Positions 35,030 through 46,246 of a stretch of DNA of 64,000 nt are shown piece after piece. The notes below the pieces were generated by a model. That model was given only the letters and a program-made list of their open reading frames with translations, was not told the DNA's origin and did no database searches. How positions within the stretch are numbered: the stretch's first letter is position 1; the number at the start of each line of letters is the position of its first letter. The stretch lies in contig OX243822.1 in NCBI GenBank assembly GCA_945859605.1, positions 25,074,185-25,138,184 on the forward strand, read 5' to 3'. The position numbers and the translations under genes are program-made. Source of the DNA: Lumbricus rubellus. Taxonomy: Eukaryota > Annelida > Clitellata > Crassiclitellata > Lumbricidae.

Positions 35030-35160
35030 TGCTGTTGTTTAACGACACTGTGTTATAACAATAGACGTATAAGTTGGTGGTCATAACAAAGATGATTGGT
35101 GTCGCCCCTCTCCTTTATGCAGAATTTGGACTGGCACTGTCAGAGTGCGAACAGTGGCGA
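35030..35160 (+). repeat. Dispersed repeat R1, fullest copy
   Basis: gttgtttaacgacactgtgt, then ttggtgtcgcccctctccttt and ggactggcactgtcag, agtgcgaacagtggcg. Confidence 0.65.
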
Positions 35161-35584
35161 TGTAGTCTACCAACACAGATCAAAAATTAATCAATCATAA
35201 ATCAAAACGCACTTTATTATTCTCCATTCGCCAATCTTCAAACAATTTAACACAAAAATAACCAAGTGGTGACTCTTTGCTTGAATATTATTGTGTTAAA
35301 CTGCTATTGTTTGAAGTTCCAGTAACAACAGGTAAACCTAAGGGAACACACAGTTTGTTACACACTGTTCCGCTAACAGTGTCATCTAATAATTTATACG
35401 AACAATATCAGACCAGACTGAGTGTAGTGGCATTTAACAGCACAAACCATGTTTAACTATCTAAATTATACTTTTATACCATGAGCTAGGAGCCTAGGAG
35501 AGTCAATTTCTAAATGCACACAGTCATATTCCCCGAATCTTAATTATAGAGTTTCATTACAGAGAAGAACTAGACTTACTAGAG

Positions 35585-35920
35585 CAGCGGTTCCCAACCC
35601 GCGGCCCGCGAGCCAAAAGTGGCCCGCCAGGCCTAGGAGAATGGCCCGCCTCTCTCAAGGAGTTAACAAAAATATATGATAAAATTGACAATTTGGACAG
35701 GATAAAACGCATAATTATTTTTTTTTAAATTATGTTATTCTGTCGTCTGTAAATAGCATTAAACATTCTATTTTGATTCGATTATAACACTTTTATGATT
35801 TTAGTGAATTAAATTTTAGTCTTGTGGCCCCCTAATGTCCCGTGACTAACAATAAGTGGCCCTCATGCCTTCCATCTTAGAAAAAGTGGCCCTAATGTCC
35901 AAAAAGGTTGGGAACCACTG
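35585..35920 (+). mobile_element. hAT MITE (CAGCGGTTCCCAACC), copy 1
   Basis: Termini cagcggttcccaacc and ggttgggaaccactg are inverted repeats of hAT type. The interior has ggcccgcgagccaaaagtgg and ggccctaatgtcc blocks shared with copy 2 at 57140-57501. TACTAGAG precedes it (35577-35584) and reappears only after a second element inserted at its right end (36511-36518), giving a clean 8-bp duplication. Confidence 0.92.
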
Positions 35921-36500
35921 GGGAACGGACATTTACCCCCCCGGACATATTCCCCCCCAGACATAATCCCCCGGACAATTACCCCCGGACGTTCCCCCCC
36001 CCGTTTTTGACTAGGACATTTACCCCCCCCCGGACAATTTCCCCCCTCTGTACATATTATAGGTTAGGCATCATGAGGGTTGGTTAGGTTCAGGTTAGGC
36101 ATCGTGAGGGTCGGTTAGGGTTAGTGATAGGGTTAGTGCAGTTTTTCATTAACATAGGTTAGGCATCGTGAGGGTAGGTTAGGGTCAGGTTAGGCATCGT
36201 GAGGGTAGGTTAGGGTCAGGTTAGGCATCGTGAGGGTCGGTTAGGGTTAGTGATAGGGTTAGTGCAGTCATTCATTAACATAGGTTAGGCATCGTGAGGG
36301 TCGGTTAGGGTCAGGTTAGGCATCGTGAGGGTCGGTTAGAGTTAGTGATAGGGTTAGTGCAGTAATTCATTAACATAGGGACCCTTATGGGGGGGGATGT
36401 CCTAGGTCGGGGGGGAACGTCCGGGGGGGGGGGGGTAAATGTCCGGGGGGAATATGTCCGGGGGGGAATATGTCCGGGGGGGGGTAAATGTCCTACATCC
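35921..36500. mobile_element. Foldback element with telomere-like core, copy 2 (nested)
   Basis: The arms mirror copy 1 (ggacatttacccccc ... gggggtaaatgtcc) and the right end tcctacatcc equals the reverse complement of copy 1's left end. The core (36060-36375) is ggttaggcatcgtgagggtc/ggttagggttagtgata repeats. GGAACCACTG is duplicated on both sides (35911-35920, 36501-36510), showing insertion into the right terminus of the hAT MITE. It is in the opposite orientation to copy 1. Confidence 0.8.
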
Positions 36501-36634
36501 GGAACCACTGTACTAGAGGATAGGATTGCAGGGACAAATTTAAATGCTAAGTATTTTGATCAGATGAGCTTTTAGCCTGCTTTTGAACTGGTTCAAGTAT
36601 TACGGATGTGATCTGAAGCGGTCGGATTTGAGGA

Positions 36635-36730
36635 GGAGGATTCCAATTTGACCAGGGTCTATGACAACAGAGGCCGTTACCCTGGACAGAAATTTGCTCG
36701 GCATATTACAGCACTTATGAGCAAGGTAGC
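36635..36730 (-). repeat. Dispersed repeat R2, right of the inverted pair
   Basis: Reverse complement of 31895-31990: tttgaccagggtctatgac, ggccgttaccctggaca, ggcatattacagcactta. Confidence 0.7.
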
Positions 36731-36734
36731 CTAC

Positions 36735-37985
36735 TAACGATATATAATTGGCCAAATTATCGTGCTCGTACAACACGTTTTAAAGGTGTCGAAGAAGAGC
36801 ATTGGATGGTTCATTGCTTAACGCCATCTAGCGATTTCCTTGATCATTAATTTTTTATTATTATTAATTTATACGTCGATCATGGCTTACAGTTGATTGT
36901 TGAACCAGACCGGTGGTATCTGCTGAAGCCTCGGAACAGTTACGTGTGTGAAAGTCAACGCCATATTATTCAGTTGCCGGAACTATTTTCAAAACGGACG
37001 ATGACTGATAATGACGTGGCAGAAAAAGTCCTAAGTAATTTCAATGTTTAAAACCAAATTTACATAGCGAAAAGTTTTAGTTTTGACTTAATAATAGACA
37101 CTTAATGCAGTTTATTATACTAATCGACGACCGTGCGACTCCGACGTGCGTTTGATTACATTGCTCCACAGTCCACACCTTACTCCATAATACATGTAGT
37201 TTATAATGATACTTCTGTTTCATGCACTTTCTCCGCTGCTTAAACGTCACTGGACAGCTCAACATAGGAAACTCCGTTTAGGAATATACAAGAGGTCGTT
37301 GGACGGAACTAGTTGACCGTTATAATCATCACTTTCCCGTTTTAACTTTGTGCGAGATAAACACCATGTCGGGATGTGCACAGAAATACAAAGACAACCA
37401 AAGGGTTGCCTGGTAATGAAGGATGATTCATAATGATTGCATCTGTGAACATTTTCATATTTCAAGGCTGTTGACGTCGACTTCGTTTTGCATTGATTTC
37501 ATAATAATAATCAGTGTGGAAGCGAAGCACATATCTATAATGTTGATTGGAAGCGTATAAAAGGTGTTTAAGGATGACAGTGCATTTATCAAAGTTTACT
37601 TTTCACATCAAAGATGATAATTAAAGAAGTTGGGAATGTTGACCTCCACTTCGTCTTAAAATTAGCTACGGCTACGTGGTACGTGTGTCTTACATGAGGA
37701 ATCGAGGATGTTGGGTATAGTCATTGAGAAAGATCCTTGCACATCCTTGCACGTTGAAGAGATCTTCGGCGGATGCTCTTAGCCTCTTACTCACTTCATG
37801 CCTTGCGGATGCTTAGATCCACAGATTGTGCAGCTGCTCTACGCTAGCTCTACTCTGCGTGATGGGTTACACTTCCTCTGTTGATCGAGGCTAAATTGAA
37901 AATTATTTAAAACGGCGATCACTTGCTCTTAAGAAACTGAGATGAGTACTTGTTAAAGGTGTTTAAGATGAACCTATTATACACC
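36735..37985. other. No gene recognised
   Basis: No exon with matched splice sites. Repeated 'ttaaaggtgt(c/t)(g/t)aag' words occur near 36780, 37565 and 37955. Confidence 0.4.
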
Positions 37986-37989
37986 GCAA

Positions 37990-38100
37990 CTTTTTATTGT
38001 TAGCGACAATGCGGTTTAACTACAAAGTGTCACAAGAGAGATGAAAGTGGTGGTCGCCCTTCTGTACAATCAAAGCATCGGACTGGCTTCGCAGGAGGTT
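37990..38100 (+). repeat. Dispersed repeat R1, diverged copy
   Basis: gttagcgacaatgcggttt, then ggtggtcgcccttctgta and ggactggcttc. Confidence 0.4.
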
Positions 38101-38199
38101 AAGCGGTCTTACCTTACGCAATAATTAATTATTTATTTTGTTGCCGCCAAGACTTTAAGCAAAAGAGTAAACACAGAAGTCCACCTCAAGCGGTTGGAT

Positions 38200-38490
38200 G
38201 GATGGATGGATGAATATAATATGCAGGAATGGATGGATGAATGGACCAGCGGATGGACGGATGGGTGGATGAGTGAGTGGGCGGATGAATGGATGAATAG
38301 ATAGATGGATGGATGGATGTATGGACGGATGGGTGGATAGATGGATGGATGGATGAACGGATGGATGAATGGGTGGATAAACGGATGGATGAATGGATGG
38401 ATGTACAAACAGATGTGGATGGATGGGTGGCTGAAAAGATAGATGTATGGATGGATGGATCGGTGAGTGGAAGGAAGGATGAATGACAGA
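38200..38490. repeat. Degenerate (GGAT)n tract
   Basis: About 290 bp of ggatggat with gaatgga and gacgga variants. Minus-strand IHPSIHPS frames are artefacts. Confidence 0.95.
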
Positions 38491-38825
38491 CTCTAGTCCA
38501 ATCCAATAATAATTCATAGTATTAACGGATAACAAAAAATTATCACAGGAGTCTAATTAAACTGTCTGGCAGCCATGCAAGGTCTCCATCGCGTCCTTCT
38601 GCTCGTTTTATCAACGCCATCTGCCGAATGAAAGCGGAGCAGGTGACCGGCACTTGTGCGGGATGTGGGAAACGATCCCGCATCTGTGCTCTTTTTTGGC
38701 CGAAGTGTTAACCAATACCATAACTCTCCCCCCTCCTCCCAAAAAATCAGTTGCCCGATCTTTAACAAATACTTAAGCACGTCTTTTGCCGTTGAATCGA
38801 ATCGAATCAACAAACAAGTCTGTCA

Positions 38826-39021
38826 CAGGGCTTTTTTAGCGTGTTGTTGTGCACAAAATATGCAGTTCTTAAATGGAACTGTGCGGTTCTAAAATCACTT
38901 CTGTGCCGTTAAAACTAGTTTTAAAAGGCAATTTTCATCCGTTTTGGAGCAATTTATCATGAAGGATGGGGGGGAAAAGAAAGGGTTGTGCAGTTCTAAA
39001 AAATTCTTTAAAACAGCCCTG
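38826..39021 (+). mobile_element. MITE with CAGGGCT termini, copy 1
   Basis: cagggcttttttagcg to ttaaaacagccctg forms inverted ends. Flanks gtctgtca (38818-38825) and gtccctca (39022-39029) agree at 6 of 8. The interior gtgcagttctaaa words are shared with 60253-60446. Confidence 0.75.
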
Positions 39022-39235
39022 GTCCCTCATTCAGTCCAGACAAATCGAGCAGTAGCTTAGCTAATACAATGATCATGTTCATCCGGTGTCAACCAAAAAT
39101 TCTTACGATGAGCGCTATTTATACCAAATAGATAACGTAATGTCCAGGTGTGTAATTGACGATGATGATGACGAGTTATCTGCCCGAAAGCAGGCCCATT
39201 GGATCGAGATAAGATAATGTTTCGATGTGGTTTCT

Positions 39236-39372
39236 CTTTGCCGTCATTGCAGACAATAATTCTGGGTGAGCAACTTGTCCCAGGTCGTTACGCAGTGGCT
39301 TGAAGTAGAATCGAACCTGCAATCCTTTCATTACAAGCACAGAACATACCGCTGCACCACTATACGCTCCAT
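39236..39372 (-). mobile_element. tRNA-related SINE fragment (minus)
   Basis: On the minus strand an A-box-like tagtggtgcagcgg and a B box (ggttcgattct) are followed by aacgacctgggacaagttg, similar to the SINE at 57845-58135. Confidence 0.6.
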
Positions 39373-39399
39373 GCTGTTTAATTATAGCTATAGCGACGT

Positions 39400-39475
39400 C
39401 TTAATGCTGCCAGGGCTATAACTGACGTCGCCCTCCTCCATTCTTTAGGTTTTAGACTTGCACTTAGTGACATCA
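39400..39475 (+). repeat. Dispersed repeat R1, diverged copy
   Basis: gtcttaatgctgcc, ctgacgtcgccctcctccatt, then gacttgcactt. Confidence 0.4.
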
Positions 39476-39663
39476 TTAGCCCTATACGTGATGTGACTGA
39501 GTTCCACCAGCAAGGAACAGTTGGTCGGTGGTGTTATCGTGCGTCGAGACCGCTACTGTAACAGTAACAGCATGTCGTCGGTTGGTCCATGTATAGATTC
39601 TGGGCATGACGCTAACTTACAGACAATCGTGGTTGCGTTGTGGGTGTTCTATACGCGTGCGTG

Positions 39664-39926
39664 CATGGGTGGAGTTTATCAGGAGCTAGAGAGGGGGGGG
39701 GGGCAATCGCCGCAATCCCCCAAGAAGGCCCAGAGTAATTTTTGACCATGAAAATGGTATCTTTTCGGGGTTGTTTTTTTATGAGATTTCGACCAGATGA
39801 CTATAGAAATGGTCAGCAACTTTTTTGGCCGATAAAAAATATTTTCAACGCCGCTCGATCTGGGCCCAGTCAAAGACAAAGTTTTAAGCCCCCTCCCCCC
39901 CAAAAATGGGTCAAACTCCGCCCATG
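39664..39926 (+). mobile_element. MITE with CATGGGCGGAGTTT termini, copy 1
   Basis: Ends catgggtggagtttatc and caaactccgcccatg. Flanks cgtgcgtg (39656-39663) and tgtgcgtg (39927-39934) agree at 7 of 8. The interior aagaaggcccaga and accatgaaaatg is shared with 60496-60655. A G-run near the left end and a C-run near the right recall other hAT-type MITEs here. Confidence 0.8.
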
Positions 39927-40317
39927 TGTGCGTGTACCCACCACTGGCGACTGTTCTAGTATTGCTGTGTTTTGATTTACGTACTGATGATCTTTTATGA
40001 ATTTTAAGTCGCTAAGACCAGGGGCTAAAAAAGGCATGACAAATATTGAATATCTGTAGGCAGGCTCTTATCGATGCCAACAGTTAAGAAAGACAATAGC
40101 TAAGTTTAACGCAGGAAATTTTATGTTTTTAGACACCTTTAAAAGGACAACAAGATAAATATGTATATTTTTAGCTACGTCATAAGCGCAGGTTACTCTC
40201 CCAAATGTTATATTATTGTAGTGTCACCATAATTATTGCGTTTCATTAAATATACCATTTTCTCTAAAAACCACACCAGCCGATCAGTTATCATGTGTTT
40301 CTATAATTTTAGGCCTA

Positions 40318-40565
40318 AGTAGGGTACAAATGGATCTAGTAATATCATTTTTTGGCGGGTATGGGTACGAATAAATGGGCCAAAGTTCAAGGCTATTGTT
40401 CCAACTCCGGAGCCTCTATTGTTCCAACTCCGGAGCCTCTATTGTTCCAACTCCGGAGCCTCTATTGTTCCAACTCCGCATCCTCTACTGTTCCAACTCC
40501 GGAAACAAAGGAGCTGTTCCAGGTCCGGAGAGGCCCGCCCCGCCCCGCCCCGCGCGCCATCGGTA
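40318..40565 (+). repeat. Left terminal inverted repeat (248 bp)
   Basis: Near-identical in reverse complement to 49145-49392. It contains about five tandem 23-bp units (ttgttccaactccggagccta-like), then a ccgcccc-rich inner part. Confidence 0.95.
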
Positions 40566-40599
40566 TTGCGTCATCGGTAATGCGTCATCGGTAGCGGCG

Positions 40600-40775
40600 C
40601 TGGGAAACCCTACAACCAATCAGTGAGCGAGAATTTCATTAGCCCAGGAAGCGTCGACCAACCAGCGAGCGAGAATTTGTATAGCCCATGAATATGCGGC
40701 CAATCAGCGAGCGAGAATTTCATTAGCCCAAGAATATGTGGCCAATCAGGGAGCGAGAATTTCATTAGAAGAATT
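40600..40775 (+). repeat. Subterminal tandem repeat with inverted CCAAT words
   Basis: Four diverged units of about 45 bp: ccaatcagcgagcgagaatt, tcattagcccaagaatatg. It lies just inside the left terminus, downstream of the polymerase gene's end. Confidence 0.8.
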
Positions 40776-40848
40776 TTAATACAACAATTTCTAAGTACGA
40801 AAGAACAAACACAATGGGCAATTTTTTTTCTTCCAACTCAAACACTTC

Positions 40849-40854
40849 TTTATT
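40849..40854 (-). promoter_or_regulatory. Polyadenylation signal AATAAA (minus)
   Basis: tttatt on the plus strand, 168 bp beyond the 41022 stop of the polymerase C-terminal frame. Plausible 3' end signal for that gene. Confidence 0.45.
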
Positions 40855-41021
40855 CAAAGAGCATACAATATGTTTATGCAATAATAATTTTCGACGAGGA
40901 TATGAATGTTCAAATATTTACAACAAATAGTCTTCATTTTGCTAGAATATGCCATTGCGCAATAACGAATATGCAGCACCTTAACATATCTACACAGTTC
41001 AAATATTCAGATTTCGACGAA

Positions 41022-41275
41022 TTATACGAGAGCCGCAATTTTTACATGTCCATATGCCAACGACTCCGACGAATTGAGTAGGTACCGCTTATCATCATAC
41101 GGAGAAAGCGCAGCCTTTCGAATTTCAACCGTGTGAAGGTCGTGTTTCTTGCTTTGAATAACACAGAATTTCGATGATGTTGGTTTCTCGCTCAATATAC
41201 AGGCCCTATAGTCTGCGTGGCGAACCATATTTTTCACAAACGCCTTCTTTATGCCCTTCGCCGTCTTTTTTCCTT
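41022..41275 (-). pseudogene. C-terminal part of PolB, out of frame with exon 7
   Basis: The minus-strand frame that continues the polymerase's C-terminal region runs to TAA at 41022-41024. It is one frame away from the main ORF, which ends prematurely at 41249 in a basic run. The break falls in an A-rich stretch around 41250-41275, where a one- or two-base indel is easy. It may be a decayed copy, a sequencing error or, less likely, frameshifting. The catalytic motifs all lie upstream of the break. Confidence 0.7.
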
Positions 41276-44200
41276 TTCGTTAGGCAACAGCAAACTATAC
41301 ATTTTCGATCTCAAGCCGCAAAATTCCAAAACAGCGGCACCATTGCACTCGTCTTTAAATTTTCCAATTACCTTAGCGTTGGAGCGGCTGTGAAGGAAGT
41401 GCCCACAGGGGTAGTCTGAGGTGTCATATTCGTCTAAATGCTGCAGCATGTCTTTGTACACGTCGTTTGTGTGAATGTGATAGCAAAGGCTATCTGTGTC
41501 CGTGAAAAGGAGTTTGCAAGCGGAATTGTAAAGAGGAATGATATGTTCGTAATGGAATTCGTACATTTTTAATTTTGAAATGTCCAAAATGCACATGCCT
41601 GCATAGAGTGGCTTGTTCAAAAAGACGTTTGAATTTGTTAATTTTATGACTGTCAAATCTTCATTTATTATAGTGTACGATTCGAAATTTGGTCTGGCAA
41701 CAAATTTTTTCGCGCGCTTTCCACTCATGACTAATTTGACGTTTAGGTGCTTCCTGTTATTCTGCATGGTCTTGCCGTATATAGAGTTGTTCATAAGTTT
41801 GTAAAAGTCTTTTTCGAAGGAAGATTTGGCCACCTGCCGTTTGGATGTGTTGAAGTCGATATAGTTTTTCAACCATCGACTTTGCCGAAACTCGAGTATT
41901 TTGTGAATTTTGGTCAATTTCATCCCCATTTTCAGGTAGAATTGTAAATTTCGGTAGTGAACGACGTACCGAGTCTTTGACATTAGATTTGGTGTCAACT
42001 TTTCGACCCCCGCACCAATTTTAGCCGAAATTTTCTGCGAAACGGATTTTGCGTAAGGAGATATCATCTCCGGTCGTATGTGCAGACTCTCTGGAGCGAG
42101 GGGATAGTCGTTGTGCGCGTCGTGGAGATGTGAAGGATACTCCAAGTCCACGTCCAACAAATAACCCAAGTCGTCGTCAGTCTGTTTAGTGGACAAGTCA
42201 AAATTTTCAATTTCGTCCGTCTCTAAGAATCTAAATTTGCCGGTCGGGAGCGGTTCGGACATTGCGTAACCGTACAGATTGTTACAGTCCAAATACATGA
42301 TGTAGCTATTTGGAATGTCAGGGTCGTATCCTTGGGCGAGATACGGGTTGTTCGCCTTTGCGTAACGGTTGGATATCATAGAGACGCCGCCTCTCATCCC
42401 CCGATCCACAAAAAGATAAATGTCCGGGTCTGTGATAAGATCCAACTCCACTTTTGTCATTCTCAAGCATGCGTCAAAACTAAGTCCGGGACTGCTGTAG
42501 TAGTGGAGAGCGTCAAGTCCGTAAAATTCCATAGACATTTTTCGAAAAGATTCGAACACGTCAGCCAACAATACAACGTCCGTCTGCAAGTATAGGTCGT
42601 GGTAGTCTTGGAGAGTTTGCATGTCAAATGTCTGCCAAATTTCTTGGGCATAGTCATAGTCAGTCTGTGAAATGTCTTCTTCCGTCAGTTTGCTATAGAA
42701 GCAGCTATTGGGAGGCAGAGTCCTTTCGGTCATTCTGCAGGCCGAAGTCATGTATTCGTAAGGATATACCCCCTTACGCAAAAGCAATTTGTAATGTTCC
42801 GGAAAAAGTCGGCGCAAATGGTTGAATTTGGAGCCACCCTCTTTCGCCAAATTTTTCACCAACACATCCAAACCGCAGGTTAGAAATTGCAAAGAATCCA
42901 AAAATCTGATGTTATTGACTTCGAACGAAAGATATTTTTCCATGTTAGTGGCTATTACTTTAATTTCTTCGCTTGCAAATTCCTTTGTCATGGCTTTCAA
43001 GATGAGATGAGAGTCGTAACCCTTAAGGTTGTGGAACACGACAGGAAGAAAATAGTTGGGTGTTTTCTGTTTCTTAGCCTTTGTAGGCTTGCGGAATTTC
43101 ATTTTCAAGTTGCAGGGCGAGCAAAGAGCAGAAACAAAGTTACCAGTCATGTGACAGTGGTGTCGAACTTTGTTTTGAGGTGTCAAGGGTGAAGAGCAAG
43201 AAGGACATGCAATACAAGAATCAAACTCTAGCCTCTGCTGCTGCGTAAGCGGCTTCATAGGTAAGTTGGTAGAAAGAATTTTGTTAATGCGATTCTGTTC
43301 AGATTTGATGTGTGAAAAGAAGTGGGACATGATGTCAGACCCAGAATAGACGTAGGGCTTGGCGTCGTTCAAGTGTGGAAAAGAAGACACAGTCAGACAG
43401 CAGAAACCGCTGGGGGTATGAGTGTCGAGTATTTTGGTCGCGCTGGTGTTGGAAGGAGTTTCGTTTGGCGCCAGGTAGCTCTCGAAATCGGCGTACAAGA
43501 CGTAAGGCACAGGCATTTCATGCTGAGTGTTTGTGAATTTTAGTGTGGAGTTTTCGGGTGTAGGATATCGCACGGACTGAAGTCCATGTTTGCCGCATTC
43601 ATCCATGTGTGTGTGTTTTCCTGCAGCTGTGGTAAAGCAACATAGACAATAGGGGCAAGGAAAAGTCCTTCCACCAGTGTGAGAATTTCGTTTGTGCAAG
43701 AGAGCAGAAAGATTTCGTATTGTTATGTAGTGACGTTTGTCGCCAGCATCGAGAAGCAAAAGATTGCCAATGTGTTTTCTACCCCTGTGAGCACTTGCGT
43801 AGAGAGGGGTAAAGGTTTTGTCCTCTGAGTTTGAATACATGACGTTTATGCTATAGTCAGGATTGAGCGCTTCAAACAGCGGAATCTGTTCAATTGTCAT
43901 GGGGAATTTTAGACTATCAGTTTCAAGCACCCCCATATGCTTTCGATAGATGCTGACTCGCTCAGCATTATATTTTTGGTGATGGGAAACTGCAAGCACG
44001 CTGTACAGAAAGCAGAATTCGTCGTCGTTTTGGATGTTTAGAGTTGCATGTTTGTTCGCAATGTATTGCGGCGTGGGGATGTAGCTGGAGGCCCCTACAG
44101 GATCGAAGACGGCATTGCAAATTTTAAAGTCAACCACCCCATTTACCGTCCAGCCGGAACTTTCGCTCGTAAACATGTCTACCAACTCATCAATTCTTTG

Positions 44201-44345
44201 CATGGCCTCTTGCAGTTGGTCTGCGATCTGTGACGGATGCGTGAGTGTTGCCGGAACGGACTTGAAGTAGCCGACCGTCTGAGCTTCTCCGTCTGGTGTG
44301 GAGCGCTTGAAGTCCACGTCGACCGCCACGTACCATTTCACCGGC
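41249..44345 (-). CDS. PolB exon 7: exonuclease and polymerase domains
   Basis: Acceptor tatttctttag precedes 44345; the first base completes a Gly codon from exon 6. About 1,030 residues: N-terminal Polinton-type region, a C2H2-like cluster (229-250), Exo I YADFES (about 283-288), a Cys/His cluster with HHCHMTG (376-413) like the His-Me-finger insert of Polinton polymerases, Exo II FHNLKGYDSH (about 436-445), Exo III YLQTDVVLLAD, then polymerase motif A DCNNLYGYAMS (about 685-695), motif B NNSIYGKT (851-858) and motif C TDTDS (947-951). All catalytic carboxylates are present. This is the protein-primed family B polymerase of Polintons, adintoviruses and bidnaviruses, which replicates linear DNA from a terminal protein. 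The ORF stops early by a frame change (see 41022-41275). Confidence 0.9.
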
Positions 44346-44399
44346 CTAAAGAAATAGAGTATAAAATTTGACTAAGTAAATATTTTTGTCAATATAATA

Positions 44400-44735
44400 C
44401 GCACTTTACAAAATGAGAATCGCCTTTCACGAATTTCTCCAACTCGAATGTTGCAGCGAAAAAATTTCTAAGTCCAAACAATGTATAAGCACAGAATTGT
44501 TCAAATAATGTATATGCACCAGAATTTGATTAACCAACGTAGCCAACGTGCAACTAAATTTTCAAAGTCCAAGCAAAATTTTCTAAGTTCACACTGTAAG
44601 AGTAGAAATTTTCCTAAGCGCAAAAACAATGCAGAATTTTCTAAGTACAAAATACAAGAGCAGAAATTTTCTAAGTCCAAACAAGAATTTATTGGAAAAA
44701 TGTTCTAAGTCCTACAATGATGTGTATAATACAAG
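44400..44735. repeat. Imperfect repeats in PolB intron 6
   Basis: aattttctaagtccaaacaa, cagaattttctaagt and similar words recur six or more times within the intron between exons 6 and 7. Confidence 0.6.
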
Positions 44736-44740
44736 CTTAC

Positions 44741-45044
44741 CCCTCATCTCTGAACGTGTCTTCGAGGGTGTTCGTCATGCGCGACGATTCCGTCAGCAGC
44801 ATGCTATGTACGTCTGTTGTATGCGATGCTGGAAACGAAACGTCTATGAACGCATTCTGGGCGCTTGTCTTTATGTTTGGATTGCTCTGCTTCTTGAAGC
44901 ACGTGACGCAGAGGTCTTGCCCGGTCCTGAAGAAGCGTGAAGGCCGCCGATTCTTACATTGAGAGCACTCTCGCCTCAGCAAACACACTTCGCAGAGATT
45001 ATTCGTCAAATTCTGCTTGTACGATCGACAGGAGTCACATCGAC
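44741..45044 (-). CDS. PolB gene exon 6: Cys-rich zinc-binding segment
   Basis: 304 nt, phase 1 to phase 2, acceptor aacctttag, donor GTAAGC. It has four closely spaced CxxC pairs (CDSC, CEVC, CSQC, CVTC) separated by basic residues, predicted to bind two zinc ions. A Ser/Thr-rich, acidic segment follows and leads into the polymerase exon. Both splice junctions keep the frame, which is why I assign it to the polymerase gene rather than to a separate protein. Confidence 0.75.
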
Positions 45045-45289
45045 CTAAAGGTTAAAACCTCTCATTAAAGACTTGCCTGTGATATACTACTTACAGAAAG
45101 CATATAGGCATAACGTACAATATGTGAGTGTGTGTTGAAAGTATAGGATTTAAACTTGTAGCTTGTACAAACACTGTAAAGACCGCTAAAGTTTGCATGC
45201 TGTAAACTGAATGTACAACGTTGAAAGTTGGTAGACTGCGCATGCGCCATGTAAAATTAGTAAAGACTTCAAAGTTTGTAGGGGCTTAC

Positions 45290-45421
45290 TTGTCGAGTCT
45301 GCCGATGCCGCGCTGTCTCTGCTTGGACCCGGCACCGCCTGGACAGGGCCCGGGTCGCCGGTTTCCAAGTTAGTGCGCTTTGCCGCACGGGCGGTGTCTG
45401 CATCTGCCTTTCGCTTCAGCT
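45290..45421 (-). CDS. PolB gene exon 5: basic, Pro/Ala-rich linker
   Basis: 132 nt, phase 1 to phase 1, acceptor tgtatgtttag, donor GTAAGC. It begins LKRKADADTARAAKR, which looks like a nuclear-localisation-type basic patch, then GDPGPVQAVPGPSRDSAAS, a flexible linker. GC-rich relative to its introns. Confidence 0.7.
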
Positions 45422-45556
45422 CTAAACATACAGAGTTTGACATGAATACATGCCCCAAAATAATTTTAAATAAAGCAGATATTTTAAATATTGCAAGTAC
45501 AAATTTAAAATTTATTTTAAAAGCTTACAATTGAATTGTGACGAAGTAAAACTTAC

Positions 45557-45631
45557 TCATTTCTTGAATTCTCGCCTTCAGTTGAGCTTCTTCCTTGAGC
45601 AGTTGTTCGAGATCTGCATCGTGCTTGCTCG
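45557..45631 (-). CDS. PolB gene exon 4: coiled-coil segment
   Basis: 75 nt, phase 1 to phase 1, acceptor tatttctag, donor GTAAGT. It encodes DLEQLLKEEAQLKARIQEM, with heptad-like leucines typical of a coiled coil. Confidence 0.7.
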
Positions 45632-46246
45632 CTAGAAATAGAAATACATAGGTTTTGAGAGTTAGGAAACTACGTGACATCTAATACAGAACACGAAGAA
45701 TAAGAAATTTATTTATCCATTTTCTTGTAGTCGTGTTGCAAAGATTGTCTTAAGTTGTTCAATAGGAAAGAATTTTGCGATATGTACTTATTTTTCACAA
45801 AGACACACTACTTTTACAAAATGTGCTAAATTTCAAATACTCTGTTGAATTCTAAGACTGATGTGTTTCGAACGTTGCGCATGTCTACTAATTATAGTCG
45901 CGGAACTACTTTTTCACAAATTCATACGCGAAAGTAGTTCTACGTACTTGTGTGTATGACTGCGGAAGGATATTTTATGGGTGTGATGCGGCTCATACAG
46001 TACAGAGCAAGTGTGTGTGCGTGTGTGTGTGTGTACGTGTAGCTTACACACATAGGGAAGACTATACAGAATGGGTGAAAGCATAGAAGAGACTTGCAGA
46101 ATGTTTGAATATAAGGAAAACAAGGCAAAATGACCGACAATATTTTAGGCAAAACAATGCAAAACAATCACAAACACTTAAAGTGCTGTAATACGCCTTT
46201 CTACCCTACTTATGAAATGCATTGAAAATTTTCGAATACAACTTAC

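Noticed and set aside
38133..38535. Three overlapping [12 protein letters not shown] ORFs resembling repeat proteins
   Set aside because: They are translations of a GGAT tandem repeat, open in all three frames of one strand; not a gene.
40352..40626. Open frames across the left terminus (and 49089-49358 at the right)
   Set aside because: The same frames appear in both inverted termini and follow the 23-bp units; structural DNA, not coding.
40600..40775. CRISPR-like repeat array (repeat units with spacers)
   Set aside because: Units of about 45 bp are directly adjacent diverged copies without unique spacers, in a eukaryotic context.
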